Shown here: positions 1 through 11,305 of the stretch, one piece after another
Position numbering within the stretch: the stretch's first letter is position 1
How the letters are laid out: each line of letters starts with the position of its first letter
Assembly: GCF_000024545.1 (NCBI RefSeq)
Contig: NC_013947.1
Location: 4,092,001-4,156,000 of the forward strand
From: Stackebrandtia nassauensis DSM 44728
GTDB lineage: Bacteria > Actinomycetota > Actinomycetes > Mycobacteriales > Micromonosporaceae
DNA: 64,000 nt
Reading direction: 5' to 3'
Notes under the pieces: model-generated
Told to the model about the DNA's origin: nothing
The model's database searches: none
The model's input: the letters and a program-made list of their open reading frames with translations, nothing else
Translations under genes and position numbers: made by a program

Positions 1-52
1 CCTCACCGTTTCGCTCACCCGCCGGGCAATCGTCGATATCGTCGACAACTGA
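1..52 (+). CDS. 3' end of an unidentified upstream gene (partial)
   Basis: The frame beginning at base 2 stays open to a TGA at 50-52 and reads LTVSLTRRAIVDIVDN. Third codon positions are mostly G or C, as in the genes around it, which suggests this is the tail of a gene cut by the window edge. Sixteen residues are too few to name a family. It lies about 50 bases upstream of the Dps gene on the same strand. Confidence 0.35.
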   Translation, partial: LTVSLTRRAIVDIVDN

Positions 53-100
53 CGGCCTGTGGTGCCGTCCGGCAGACTCAAGCAACGGGGGGTATTCGTC

Positions 101-691
101 GTGGCCACGAAGTCGACGTCCAAGGACAGCAAACCCAGCAGCAGCCAGCCGTGGCTGCACCAGAAGGGCACCGAGATCCAGAAGTTCGGGACGGTGAGGC
201 AGTTCCCGGTCGGGCTGTCGTACGAGACCCGGATGTACTCCTGCGAACGGATCAACCAGATCCTCGCCGACACCCAGATCCTGTTCAACCTCTACAAGAA
301 GCACCACTGGCTGATGCGCGGCCCCACGTTCTACCAGCTGCATCTGTTGCTGGACAAGCACGCCGGTGAACAGCTGGAGCTCATCGACGTGATGGCCGAG
401 CGGGTGCAGACCCTCGGCGGGGTCGCGGTCGGCGATCCCCGGCACGTCGCCGAGATAACCCGGGTGCCGCGCCCGCCCGACGGCGCCGAGGAGGTGCCCG
501 CGATGGTGTCGCGGCTGCTGGAGGCGCACGAGACCATCCTGATCACCTCGCACGACGCCGCCGAGCACGCCGACAAGATGGGCGACGACGGCACCAACGA
601 CATGCTGGTTTCCCAGGTGATCCGGGTCGGGGAACTCCAGTCCTGGTTCCTGGCCGAACACCTCGTGGACACTCCGCTGGTGCGGTCATAG
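101..691 (+). CDS. dps: Dps-family ferritin (DNA-binding/iron-storage protein)
   Basis: Dps proteins form 12-subunit shells that oxidise and store Fe(II) using peroxide and protect DNA in starved or stressed cells. The ferroxidase residues line up exactly with the E. coli Dps pattern: H69 in the HHW motif, H81, D85, D96 and E100 in MAER (numbered from the GTG at 101). The first 35 or so residues are Lys/Ser-rich, as in Dps tails that contact DNA. I chose the GTG at 101 because a G-rich Shine-Dalgarno lies at 87-92; an in-frame GTG at 59 would add 14 residues. An HdeD-like gene and a Clp ATPase follow on the same strand, which fits a stress cluster. Confidence 0.88.
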   Translation: MATKSTSKDSKPSSSQPWLHQKGTEIQKFGTVRQFPVGLSYETRMYSCERINQILADTQILFNLYKKHHWLMRGPTFYQLHLLLDKHAGEQLELIDVMAERVQTLGGVAVGDPRHVAEITRVPRPPDGAEEVPAMVSRLLEAHETILITSHDAAEHADKMGDDGTNDMLVSQVIRVGELQSWFLAEHLVDTPLVRS

Positions 692-707
692 ACATAGAGG
701 GGGATGC

Positions 708-1280
708 ATGAATGAGTTGCTGGCCCGCAGCTGGGGCCTGCTGGTCTTCCGTGGTGTGGTCGGGGTGCTGTTCGGCGTCATGGCGCTGTTCTGGCCGGGG
801 CTGACCGTGTTCACCCTCGTCATCCTGTGGGGGGCTTTCGCCATCGTGGACGGTGTCGCGGGCATCGCCATGGGCGTCGCCGGACAGGCGGGCGATCGGT
901 GGATCCACATATTCTTCGGCGTCTTCAGTCTGCTCGCGGGTGTCGTCGCCTTCGCGTGGCCCGCGATGACGGCGCTGGTGCTGCTGATCTTCATCGCGGT
1001 GTGGGCCATCATCACCGGCGTCACGTACCTGGTGACCGCCTGGCGGGTGCGACACGAGGTCACCGGCGAATGGCTGCTGGCCCTGACCGGGGTCGCGTCG
1101 ATCGCGCTGGGCGTGGTGCTGTTGCTGCAACCCACGGCCGGGGCGCTGGGCATGGTCATGTTCATCGGCGTCCTGGCGATCATCTGGGGTGCCTTCACCG
1201 TGGTGCTCGGCTTCCGGATGCGGTCGCTGGCCAAACATCCGCCCGCCGAGGCGGTGGGCGGCTCCACCCGCACCGTCTAG
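708..1280 (+). CDS. HdeD-family (DUF308) membrane protein
   Basis: This 190-residue protein is almost entirely hydrophobic, with about six membrane helices in pairs and short charged loops, matching the DUF308/HdeD fold in length and pattern. In enterobacteria HdeD contributes to acid resistance at high cell density; in actinobacteria the role is not established. The gene starts 16 bases after dps, with a GAGGGGG element just upstream of the ATG, and ends 15 bases before the Clp ATPase. The three genes probably form one stress operon, although no promoter was identified. Confidence 0.85.
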   Translation: MNELLARSWGLLVFRGVVGVLFGVMALFWPGLTVFTLVILWGAFAIVDGVAGIAMGVAGQAGDRWIHIFFGVFSLLAGVVAFAWPAMTALVLLIFIAVWAIITGVTYLVTAWRVRHEVTGEWLLALTGVASIALGVVLLLQPTAGALGMVMFIGVLAIIWGAFTVVLGFRMRSLAKHPPAEAVGGSTRTV

Positions 1281-1295
1281 GAGAGGTACTTCGCC

Positions 1296-3773
<2,478 letters not shown>

Positions 3774-3828
3774 CGGACTGTGGGATGGTGGTCGTCTCAG
3801 GCGAACCCGACCCCTAGGAGGTCGCCCG

Positions 3829-4467
3829 GTGACCGGTATCCGAACCCAGTTCCTGTCCGCGGCGCGGATCGCGGAGGACCTGCTGCGACAACGCGAGGTC
3901 GTCGAGTCCTGGAAGGAACCCAGCGCGCTGGCCGAGTTCAGCGTCGGCGGCCTGGCGGGCCACCTGGCCTACCAGGTGCTGGCGGTGCGGCAGGCGCTCA
4001 CCGAACCGGAACCGACCCAGGAGACGGTGCCGCTGCTGGGCCACTACGACCGGGTGGAGTGGATCGAGGGCGGCCTCGACGCCGACATCAACGTCCGGAT
4101 CCGCGGCGGCGGCGAGGAACTGGGCGCCCCGGGGCCGCAGGCACTGGTGACCCAGTTGGACGCCGCGATCACCGACCTGGCGGCCGGCCTGCCCGCGCTG
4201 CCGAACCTGCCGGTGCACATCCCACTGTGGCGGGACTGGTCGCTCCTACTCGACGACTTCCTGACCACCCGGATCCTGGAGTTGACGGTCCACTGTGACG
4301 ATCTGGCGGTCAGCGTCGGCATCGACACCCCTGACATCCCCGACGACGTCTACGACACCGTGCTGAGTCTGCTGGCCCGGCTGTCGGCCAAACGGCACGG
4401 CCCCGTTGCGGTACTACGGGCCCTGTCCCGCTCCGAACGCTCCCCCGGCGACATCGCCGCGATGTGA
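3829..4467 (+). CDS. Maleylpyruvate isomerase N-terminal (DinB-like) family protein
   Basis: A 212-residue protein resembling the metal-binding four-helix domain of mycothiol-dependent maleylpyruvate isomerases. Candidate metal ligands are the His in GGLAGHLAY and the His in ELTVHCDDLA, the usual spacing for this family. Many actinobacterial members have no assigned substrate and none can be assigned here. The start is the GTG at 3829, supported by AGGAG at 3816-3820; the frame is open further upstream but that part overlaps the Clp gene. It ends one base before the convergent CorA gene. Confidence 0.75.
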   Translation: MTGIRTQFLSAARIAEDLLRQREVVESWKEPSALAEFSVGGLAGHLAYQVLAVRQALTEPEPTQETVPLLGHYDRVEWIEGGLDADINVRIRGGGEELGAPGPQALVTQLDAAITDLAAGLPALPNLPVHIPLWRDWSLLLDDFLTTRILELTVHCDDLAVSVGIDTPDIPDDVYDTVLSLLARLSAKRHGPVAVLRALSRSERSPGDIAAM

Positions 4468-4468
4468 G

Positions 4469-5443
4469 CTACAGCCAGCCGTTGCGTTTGAAGCCTCGGT
4501 GCAGCAGCCAGCAGATCACGGCCATCAGGAGCAGTACCGCCGGGTAGGAGACCACCCAGTTGAGCTCGGGCATGTGCTTGAAGTTCATGCCGTAGATCCC
4601 GGCGATCATGGTGGGGGCGGCGATGATGGCTGCCCACGCCGAGATCTTGCGCATGTCCTCGTTCTGCCACATGCCGATCTGGCCGAGGTGGGCCTGCAGG
4701 ATCGCGTTGAGCAGGTTCTCGCTGCGGGCCGCCGAGTCGCCGGCGCGTTTGACGCGGTGGGCCAGGGTGCGGACGAACGGGGTGACCGCGTCGCGGCGGT
4801 CGTGGTGTGACAGGAGTTCGTCGGCGATGACGTCCATGGGCTGCACGGCTTCCCGGAACTCCAGGACCTCGCGTTGCAGCGAGTACAGCTGTTCCACCCG
4901 TTTGACCCGGCCGGGGCTGAACACCGCGCGCTCCAGTTCGGTCACGTCGGTCTCGATCTCCTCGGACACCTTGAGGTAGGTGTCCACCATGGTGCCGACG
5001 ACGGCGTAGGCCGCGCCCCGGGTTCCCAGGCGCAGCAGTTTGGGGTTGTGTTCGAGCCGGGCGCGGGCGTCGGGCATCGGGTCGCCGTCGCCGTGTCGGA
5101 CGGTCACCAGCAGCCACCGGTTGAGCAGGAAGGTGACATCACCGGTCTCCACGTCGGAGGTGCCGTCGAGGTACCACACCGATTTGACCACCATGGACAT
5201 GACGTCGCCGTAGGCGTCGAGGCGGGGGCGACGGTGGGCGGAGATCGCGTCGTGGATGACGAACGGTGGTAGCCGCAGCACCGTGACGAGGCGTTCCAGT
5301 TCGGCGGCGTCGGGTTCGGTCAGTTCGACCCACGCGAAACCGCCCGGCGGCAGCGAATCCGGCACGGTGGCGAAATCCACTGACTTCTCCCCCGGCCGGA
5401 TCCCCTCGGCGTCGCAACGCCACCACGTCAGCATGGCCTCCAC
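4469..5443 (-). CDS. corA: CorA-family magnesium/cobalt transporter
   Basis: CorA proteins are homopentameric divalent-cation channels of the cytoplasmic membrane. This 324-residue protein has the long charged N-terminal cytosolic domain, two C-terminal membrane helices and the diagnostic GMN selectivity motif at 285-287, in YGMNF. The tail KRNGWL is basic as in the family. An ATG three codons in (MLTWW) is an equally possible start. The gene begins 15 bases after the stop of the AspT-like gene upstream on the same strand and converges on the maleylpyruvate isomerase-like gene. Confidence 0.92.
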   Translation of the reverse strand: MEAMLTWWRCDAEGIRPGEKSVDFATVPDSLPPGGFAWVELTEPDAAELERLVTVLRLPPFVIHDAISAHRRPRLDAYGDVMSMVVKSVWYLDGTSDVETGDVTFLLNRWLLVTVRHGDGDPMPDARARLEHNPKLLRLGTRGAAYAVVGTMVDTYLKVSEEIETDVTELERAVFSPGRVKRVEQLYSLQREVLEFREAVQPMDVIADELLSHHDRRDAVTPFVRTLAHRVKRAGDSAARSENLLNAILQAHLGQIGMWQNEDMRKISAWAAIIAAPTMIAGIYGMNFKHMPELNWVVSYPAVLLLMAVICWLLHRGFKRNGWL

Positions 5444-5458
5444 CCTAGGCGCGGACGG

Positions 5459-7147
5459 TCAGCCGACGGCTCCCGCCATGGCAACCACGACCGGCCCCAG
5501 CAACGGCAGCACCACATTGGACATGGCGTAGACGATGGTGTAGGCCATCAGCGGGGTCGCGTTGCCCGCCGCCTGCTGCACCGCCGTGATACCCGGCGTC
5601 GAGCACTGCTGCCCGGTCACCGAGCCCAGCGCCAGCGGCGCGGGCAGTTTCATGATCTTCCAGGCCACGAACAGCGAGATGCAGGCTGGTACCAGTGTCA
5701 TGAGGACACCGGCGATGGGCAGCCCGGCACCGAACTCCTTGACAAGGCTGACCGCCTGCGGCCCCGAGGACAGACCCACGGCGCAGATGAACACCGACAG
5801 CCCCAGCGTCTTGATGACGTCGGCGGCGGCCGGGTGGTACTGGCCGATGGTCGGGCGTTTGGCGCGGATCCAGCCGCACACCAGGCCGGTGAGCAGACAG
5901 CCGCCACCGGTGCCCAGCGACAGCGGGATGTCGCCCAGCGGCAGCACCAGCTTGCCGACCAGGAACCCGGCGGTCACACCGATCGCGATGAAGATGAAGT
6001 CGGCCTTGACGCCCTTCTCGATGCGGAAACCGACCCTGGGCGCGAATTCGGCCAGGTCCGATTTGGAACCGGTGAGCCGTACCGTGTCACCGGCGTGGAT
6101 GGACGTCTCCGGTTTCAGCGGCAGCTGGTGGTCCATCCGGGTGATCTCGGTCAGGAACACGCCGTGCCGGTTCTCCGGCGGGATCCGTTCCCGCAGTTCG
6201 GCAAGGCTCGACGGGACGTAGTCCTTGGCGTTGACGACGACGTCGGCGGCGTCCAGGTCGAAGTCCATGCCGTCGGGGACGATCTCGGGACCGATGACGA
6301 CGTCACCGGCCAACAGCGCCTCCCGTTGTCCCACGAGCATCACGATGTCGCCGCGCCGCAGTATCGAGCCGGGTTCCGGCGGCACCGGGTCGCCACCACG
6401 GCGGACCCGTTCCACGGCCACGTCGCCCAGTTCCGACTCCAGGTCGGCGATCGTCTTGCCCTGCGCGGCCTCGACGCGGTGGGCGCGGCCCACCAGGCCC
6501 GGCAGCGCCTTGGTGGAGCCGTCCTCGTCCTCTGAGGAACCGCCGAGCTTGCGCCACAGCTTGTCCGCCTCGTCGCGCAGGTTGATGCGCATGATCAGCG
6601 GGAAGATCTGGCTGGACAGCAGCACGATCGTGATCAGCCCGCAGATGTACGAGATGGAGTAGGCGGTACCCACGTTGGCCTGCAAGGTGGATATCTGCTC
6701 GTCCGACAGCGGCAGTTTCGCAATCGCGTCGGTCGCGGTACCCACCGCGGCCGACTCGGTGGCGCCACCGGCCAGCAGTCCGGCGGCCGTGCCCTGGTCG
6801 AGTCCCATGACGACGGTGGCCGCGGCCGTCAGGCCCAGCACCGTCACCACCTCGATCACCGTGAAGACGCCGTAGCGCAGCGACTTGCGGTTGAGACTGG
6901 CGAAGAAGGACGGTCCGGAGATGTAGCCGAGCGTGAAGATGAACAGCGCGAAGGCGATGTTCTTCACCTCGTCGTTGAGGGTGATGCCGCCGATCATGCC
7001 CACCGCGATGGACACGATCAGTGTTCCGGCGACACCGCCCAGCGACAGTTTCCACACCTTCACCTTGCCGACGGCGAAACCCAGTGCCAGGCAGACGAAC
7101 AAGGCGATCTCGGGCGTGGACTGGAGAAGGTTCTTGACCCATTCCAT
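5459..7147 (-). CDS. aspT: AspT/YidE-family aspartate:alanine exchanger (copy 1)
   Basis: A 562-residue membrane protein with the AspT layout: about five membrane helices, a cytosolic middle of about residues 190-370 carrying two TrkA-C-like domains, then about five more helices. AspT of Tetragenococcus halophilus swaps aspartate in for alanine out, so that cytosolic decarboxylation yields a proton motive force. The gene starts one base after the stop of the aspartate 4-decarboxylase gene, which supports the aspartate/alanine assignment. A second, clearly diverged AspT-like gene lies on the other side of that enzyme. Exact substrate specificity is inferred from context. Confidence 0.85.
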   Translation of the reverse strand: MEWVKNLLQSTPEIALFVCLALGFAVGKVKVWKLSLGGVAGTLIVSIAVGMIGGITLNDEVKNIAFALFIFTLGYISGPSFFASLNRKSLRYGVFTVIEVVTVLGLTAAATVVMGLDQGTAAGLLAGGATESAAVGTATDAIAKLPLSDEQISTLQANVGTAYSISYICGLITIVLLSSQIFPLIMRINLRDEADKLWRKLGGSSEDEDGSTKALPGLVGRAHRVEAAQGKTIADLESELGDVAVERVRRGGDPVPPEPGSILRRGDIVMLVGQREALLAGDVVIGPEIVPDGMDFDLDAADVVVNAKDYVPSSLAELRERIPPENRHGVFLTEITRMDHQLPLKPETSIHAGDTVRLTGSKSDLAEFAPRVGFRIEKGVKADFIFIAIGVTAGFLVGKLVLPLGDIPLSLGTGGGCLLTGLVCGWIRAKRPTIGQYHPAAADVIKTLGLSVFICAVGLSSGPQAVSLVKEFGAGLPIAGVLMTLVPACISLFVAWKIMKLPAPLALGSVTGQQCSTPGITAVQQAAGNATPLMAYTIVYAMSNVVLPLLGPVVVAMAGAVG

Positions 7148-7148
7148 G

Positions 7149-8795
7149 TCAGCCGCCCTTTCGCGCGTCGAAGGCGCGCTTGTACTCCTGACCGATGTTC
7201 CACAGTGCCTTGCCGATGCGTTCGTAGGCGGCCATCGGCAGGTTCGCCAGCGACACTCGCACCGACCACTCCGGACCGTCGAAGCCGCCGCCGTTGAGCA
7301 GCACCACCGAGTCCTCCTCGGCCAGCCGGAAGATCGGGTCGACCGGTTCGTAGTTCTCGCGCATCCAGGTCGCGAACTCGGGACCCCAGTGGCGTTCGGC
7401 CCACGACAGCAGGTCGAGTTCCATGTAGTAGTGCGCCGCCAGCGGGTCGGCGGGCAGGTCGACGCCCAGGCCCCGGGTGAGCGCTTCCAGGCGGCGCGCG
7501 ATGACGGCCTTGCAGGTCGACTTGTAGGTGTCGTCGCCGTCCAGCAGCGCCATCAGCGAGAACAGCGCCATCTGGGTCTGTTGCGGCAGCGACAGTCCGG
7601 CGGTGTGGTTGAGCGCCACCTGCCGGGAGTCGGCGACGATGCGGTCGATGAAGCGCAGTTTCTCCGGCTCCAGCGTCAGCGTCCCGTAGCGTTCGTTGAG
7701 GGTCTGCTTGTCCGCCTTGGGAAGCGTGGCGAGCCGTTCGTCGAAGACGTTGACCTGGTTGACGGCGATGACGCCCAGCCGCCAGCCGGTGCAGCCGAAG
7801 TACTTCGAGAACGAGTACACCCCGATGGTGTTCTTCGGTATCACCGACATGAGGGACCGGAACCCGTCGACGAAGGTGCCGTAGACGTCGTCGGTGATGA
7901 CGGTCAGTTCCGGGTTCTTCTCGTTGACGATGGACGCGATCCGGTCCATCGACTCGCGAGCCAGCATCACCGACGGCGGGTTGGACGGGTTGACGCAGAA
8001 CAGCGCCCTGATACCGGGATCGGCGAGCTTGTCGATCTCGGAGTCCGGGTACTGCCAGGTGTGGAAGCCCTGGTCGTCGACGCGGGTGGCGTTGAGCTCC
8101 ACCACGTCGAACTGGTACCGCTCCAGGTGCGGGATCTCCAGGTAGGGCGTGAAGATCGGCGACATGATCGCGATCTTGTCTCCCTTGTGGAGGAGTTTGT
8201 TGGTCATGCAGGAGTCGAAGATGTAGCACATGGCGGCGGTGCCGCCCTCCACCGCGAACAGGTCGTAGTCGGCCGCGGGCGCCTGCCCGGCGCACATCTC
8301 CTGCACCAGGTAGGCGTGCACGACCTTCTCGAAGTGGGTGAGCATCCGGTCGGGCACCGGGTACTGGTCGCCGATGACCGCGTCGGCCAGTTCGTGGACG
8401 AAGGCGTCGGCGTCGAAGCCGAGCCGGTTGACGCCGTAGTCGAGGCTGTCGCGCAGCAGGTCGGCGCCCGGCGCGTCGGCGTTGCTGTTCAGGAAGGCGC
8501 GGAACCGTTCGGCGATGCCGTCCTTCTGCGGCATGCCGCCCAGGACCTCGAACTCGGACCAGTCGCGGCGCGACTCGGCGATGCCGAAGTTGCCCAGCAG
8601 GAAGAACGCCTCGCGGGGTTTGACCGCGATCCAGTTGGGATTGCCCCGCCCGGCGTTGATCATCTGCATGGCGGTGTTCTTCTGGTGGTCGTCGGCCAGC
8701 GAGATCAGCGAGTCCTTCAGTTCGAAGGGGCTCAGGCCTTCCAGCCGTTTCTGCTCGGTGCGGGCGGTATGGTGCCCGCTTTCCATCATGGTCAT
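7149..8795 (-). CDS. aspD: Aspartate 4-decarboxylase (PLP-dependent)
   Basis: This 548-residue enzyme matches the bifunctional aspartate aminotransferase / aspartate 4-decarboxylase family, which converts L-aspartate to L-alanine and CO2. The fold-type I PLP lysine is in YSFSKYFGCTGWRLG (near residue 329), with ITDDVYGTF upstream supplying the cofactor-binding Asp and Tyr. The frame is open far upstream, but homology begins at the ATG at 8795, preceded by GGGGGA a few bases earlier. The enzyme lies between two AspT-type exchangers with gaps of 14 and 1 bases. Together they should run aspartate uptake, decarboxylation and alanine export. Confidence 0.92.
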   Translation of the reverse strand: MTMMESGHHTARTEQKRLEGLSPFELKDSLISLADDHQKNTAMQMINAGRGNPNWIAVKPREAFFLLGNFGIAESRRDWSEFEVLGGMPQKDGIAERFRAFLNSNADAPGADLLRDSLDYGVNRLGFDADAFVHELADAVIGDQYPVPDRMLTHFEKVVHAYLVQEMCAGQAPAADYDLFAVEGGTAAMCYIFDSCMTNKLLHKGDKIAIMSPIFTPYLEIPHLERYQFDVVELNATRVDDQGFHTWQYPDSEIDKLADPGIRALFCVNPSNPPSVMLARESMDRIASIVNEKNPELTVITDDVYGTFVDGFRSLMSVIPKNTIGVYSFSKYFGCTGWRLGVIAVNQVNVFDERLATLPKADKQTLNERYGTLTLEPEKLRFIDRIVADSRQVALNHTAGLSLPQQTQMALFSLMALLDGDDTYKSTCKAVIARRLEALTRGLGVDLPADPLAAHYYMELDLLSWAERHWGPEFATWMRENYEPVDPIFRLAEEDSVVLLNGGGFDGPEWSVRVSLANLPMAAYERIGKALWNIGQEYKRAFDARKGG

Positions 8796-8809
8796 GCCGT
8801 ATTCCCCCG

Positions 8810-10507
8810 TCAGGCGAGGACCGCGATGATGATCGCGCCCCAAATGGACAACAGTGTGTTCCCGATCGCGTAGGGCACCGTGTAACCCAGTACCGGCACC
8901 TGGCTCTTGGCGGCGTCGGTGATGGCGCCGATCGAAGCCGTGGTCGTGTTGGCTCCGGCGATGACGCCCAGGAGGATCGGGGTGGGGAACCGGAACAGGT
9001 ATCTGCCGAGGTACAGGCAGATGATCATGGGCAGCAGGGTCACCACCAGCCCGGCGAACACCAGGCTCAGACCCTCCTGCTTCAGACCGGACACGAAGGA
9101 CGGTCCGGCGGTGATACCGACGATGCCGACGAACATGCACAGTCCGCCGGTGCTCATCAGCCAGTTCGCGGCGGGCGGGAACTTCCCGAAGGTGGGGTAC
9201 CGGGCGCGCAGCCAGCCGAAGACCAGCCCCATGATCAGGGCACCGCCCGATGTGGTCAGTCCGATGTCGGCACCGGCGATGGCGATGGTGGGCACGCCGA
9301 TGAGCCCGCCGACCACGATGCCGGCGCCGACGTAGGACATGTCGGTGGCGTCGTTGGAACGGTTGGGGTAACCCAGGTCGGCGACGGCGGCCTCGACGTA
9401 CTCCTTGCCGCCCTGGATGGTGATCTCGTCGCCGCGGTGGATCACGGTCGCGTCGCTCCACGGGATGGTCTGGCCGCCGCGCACCAGTTTGTTGACGAAG
9501 ACCTTGGGTGCCCGGTCGGCGAACGCGTCGCCGATGTTGGCGCCGACCAGGGCCTTGTTGGTGATGACTATGGACAGTGTCTCGACCTCGTAGTGCAGCA
9601 GCCGGGGGTCGTCGACCTCGGGACCCCAGTGGCGTTCGACGTCGAGGGCCACCAGGTCGGCGCGCCGGGCCGCGATCGTGACCACGTCGCCCTCGCGCAG
9701 CACCGTGTCGGGGGTGACCGTGGACAGTTCCTCGCCGCGCCGCAGGTCGTGGAACACCACCCGGTGTCCCTGGTCCAGGGCGTCGACCTCGACCTGGGCG
9801 ACGCTCTTGCCGATGACGGCCGCGCCGGTCAGCCGGTAGGTGCGGCGCACCACCGAGTAGTAGGCGGGGGCGGTGTCCTTCTCCTCGGCGACACCGAGGT
9901 CGCGCTCCATCTGGTGGGTTTCCGCGGCCAGGTCCTTGGTGCCGATCAGGCGCGGCGCGACCGAGGACAGGAAGTAGGCCGCGGCGGCGGTGCCGAACAG
10001 ATAGCAGACGGCGTAGCCCACGGCGATCTGGGATTCGTAGGTCTTGATCTCCTTGGCCGACAGCCCAGGCAGGCCCTCGATCGCCGAACCGGCGACACCG
10101 ATGACCGACGACTGCGTCAGTCCCCCGGCCAGCAGCCCGGCGCCCCAGCCGGGCCCGTAGCCGAGCACCTTGGCGGCGGCGATGACGACGCCCAGTCCGA
10201 TCAGGCACGACACCACGGCCAGGATGAGCTGCTTGACACCGTCGCCCTTGAGCCCGGCGAAGAACTGCGGGCCGACGCCGTAGCCCAGCGCGAACAGGAA
10301 CGCCACGAAGGCGGTGGTCTTGACCAGGTCGGGGATCTCGATGTCGGCGCACAGGCCCACCGCGACGCCCGCCAGCAGGGTCCCGGTGACCGGGCCGAGC
10401 GTCAGCGACTTGTAGCGCAGTTTCCCGACGAAGAAGCCCAGGGCCAGCGCCAGGAAGATCGCCAGTTCGGCCTGCGCGACCAGGGTGTCAGTGAACCACT
10501 TCCACAT
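8810..10507 (-). CDS. aspT: AspT/YidE-family aspartate:alanine exchanger (copy 2)
   Basis: A 565-residue member of the same exchanger family as the gene at 5459-7147: two hydrophobic halves of about five helices each and a central pair of TrkA-C-like regulatory domains (about residues 200-380). The aligned second halves of the two paralogues differ at most positions, so this is not a recent duplication. It is the first gene of the operon, 14 bases ahead of the decarboxylase. Whether the two exchangers form one mixed complex or have different substrates or affinities cannot be read from sequence. Confidence 0.85.
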   Translation of the reverse strand: MWKWFTDTLVAQAELAIFLALALGFFVGKLRYKSLTLGPVTGTLLAGVAVGLCADIEIPDLVKTTAFVAFLFALGYGVGPQFFAGLKGDGVKQLILAVVSCLIGLGVVIAAAKVLGYGPGWGAGLLAGGLTQSSVIGVAGSAIEGLPGLSAKEIKTYESQIAVGYAVCYLFGTAAAAYFLSSVAPRLIGTKDLAAETHQMERDLGVAEEKDTAPAYYSVVRRTYRLTGAAVIGKSVAQVEVDALDQGHRVVFHDLRRGEELSTVTPDTVLREGDVVTIAARRADLVALDVERHWGPEVDDPRLLHYEVETLSIVITNKALVGANIGDAFADRAPKVFVNKLVRGGQTIPWSDATVIHRGDEITIQGGKEYVEAAVADLGYPNRSNDATDMSYVGAGIVVGGLIGVPTIAIAGADIGLTTSGGALIMGLVFGWLRARYPTFGKFPPAANWLMSTGGLCMFVGIVGITAGPSFVSGLKQEGLSLVFAGLVVTLLPMIICLYLGRYLFRFPTPILLGVIAGANTTTASIGAITDAAKSQVPVLGYTVPYAIGNTLLSIWGAIIIAVLA

Positions 10508-10593
10508 CGGTTCCCCCCGTCCCCGACTCGCTCCCCGCAGGCGAATCTAACCCAGGGTGGACCCGGCGGGGTCTGAAACGGCGTATTACGAGG

Positions 10594-11181
10594 TCAGCTC
10601 CGTTTCCAGATGATGGTCTGGTCGCCGCTGTTGGCGCCTTTGGCCTTGAGGCGGATCTTGCCGTCGGCGGCGATGGACTCGGGAACCTCGAACACGACGG
10701 TGCCCGAGCGGGTCTTCTTCGACTTCACGGTGCCGGTGAGGGGTTCGCCGACCTCCTGTTTCGACTGTCGGTATTCCTTGTCCTTCTTGTCGATCAGGCT
10801 GAACACGTAGTCGTCGTTGCCGGGGCCGACGGTGTGGCTGCCCTTATAGGAGTGGACCTCGACGTCGGCGACCACGAAGACCTTGCCGGAGCCGGGTTTT
10901 CCGCCGTCGTCGGCCTTGTCGGCGGTGTCGATCTTCGTGACGGCGTAGGTGACCTCGAATTCCTCGCCGTCGGCCTTTCCGGACAGTGACACCGGTGCGC
11001 CGAGGGTCACCGAGGTGGGCTGGGGCGGCGCGTCGGGGTCGCCGCCGCCGTGGTCGTGGTGGTCGTCGGAGGCCGAGGCGGACGCGGACTTCGCGGCCTC
11101 GTCGGGCGGGGTGTCGCCGCCGCATCCGGCCAGCAGCGCCACCGCCGCGGCCAGGGCGAGCACGGGGATCGGGGGCTTCAT
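10594..11181 (-). CDS. DUF4352-like secreted lipoprotein
   Basis: A 195-residue protein with a lipoprotein signal ending in the lipobox LLAGC (Cys about 20), followed by a low-complexity Ser/Ala/Asp/His linker (SASASASDDHHDHGGGD) and a beta-rich domain ending in TIIWKRS. The domain resembles the immunoglobulin-like DUF4352 fold of many actinobacterial lipoproteins, whose function is unknown. The His/Asp cluster could bind metal, which is speculation. The ATG lies only 8 bases after a good -10 element, so the transcript may be leaderless. It stands alone between the aspartate operon and an ABC operon terminator. Confidence 0.75.
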   Translation of the reverse strand: MKPPIPVLALAAAVALLAGCGGDTPPDEAAKSASASASDDHHDHGGGDPDAPPQPTSVTLGAPVSLSGKADGEEFEVTYAVTKIDTADKADDGGKPGSGKVFVVADVEVHSYKGSHTVGPGNDDYVFSLIDKKDKEYRQSKQEVGEPLTGTVKSKKTRSGTVVFEVPESIAADGKIRLKAKGANSGDQTIIWKRS

Positions 11182-11189
11182 GGGGGAAC

Positions 11190-11217
11190 GGTATCGAATC
11201 TGTTAAGTATCCGTCAA
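11190..11217 (-). promoter_or_regulatory. Predicted sigma-70-type promoter of the DUF4352 lipoprotein gene
   Basis: On the minus strand a -35 element TTGACG (11217-11212) is followed, 16 bases later, by GATACC (11195-11190). The ATG at 11181 begins 8 bases after the -10 element and no Shine-Dalgarno fits between, suggesting transcription starts at or next to the start codon. Inferred from consensus only. Confidence 0.5.
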
Positions 11218-11247
11218 GATCTCTGATTCCCGGCCGCCCAACAAAAG

Positions 11248-11289
11248 CCGCCGTCCCCGCAACACCAGCACGTGCTGCGGGGACGGCGG
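11248..11289 (-). terminator. Rho-independent terminator of the PadR/ABC operon
   Basis: A perfect 14-bp inverted repeat (11248-11261 with 11276-11289) encloses a 14-base loop. Read on the minus strand, the hairpin is followed by GCTTTTGT, a short U tract. It lies 17 bases after the stop of the ABC permease gene. Confidence 0.75.
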
Positions 11290-11305
11290 GTTCTCTCCAA
11301 TGGGG

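Noticed and set aside
7149-10352. One 1067-codon protein joining the decarboxylase to upstream sequence
   Set aside because: The upstream half reads the AspT gene in the wrong frame; the decarboxylase has its own ATG and ribosome binding site at 8795.
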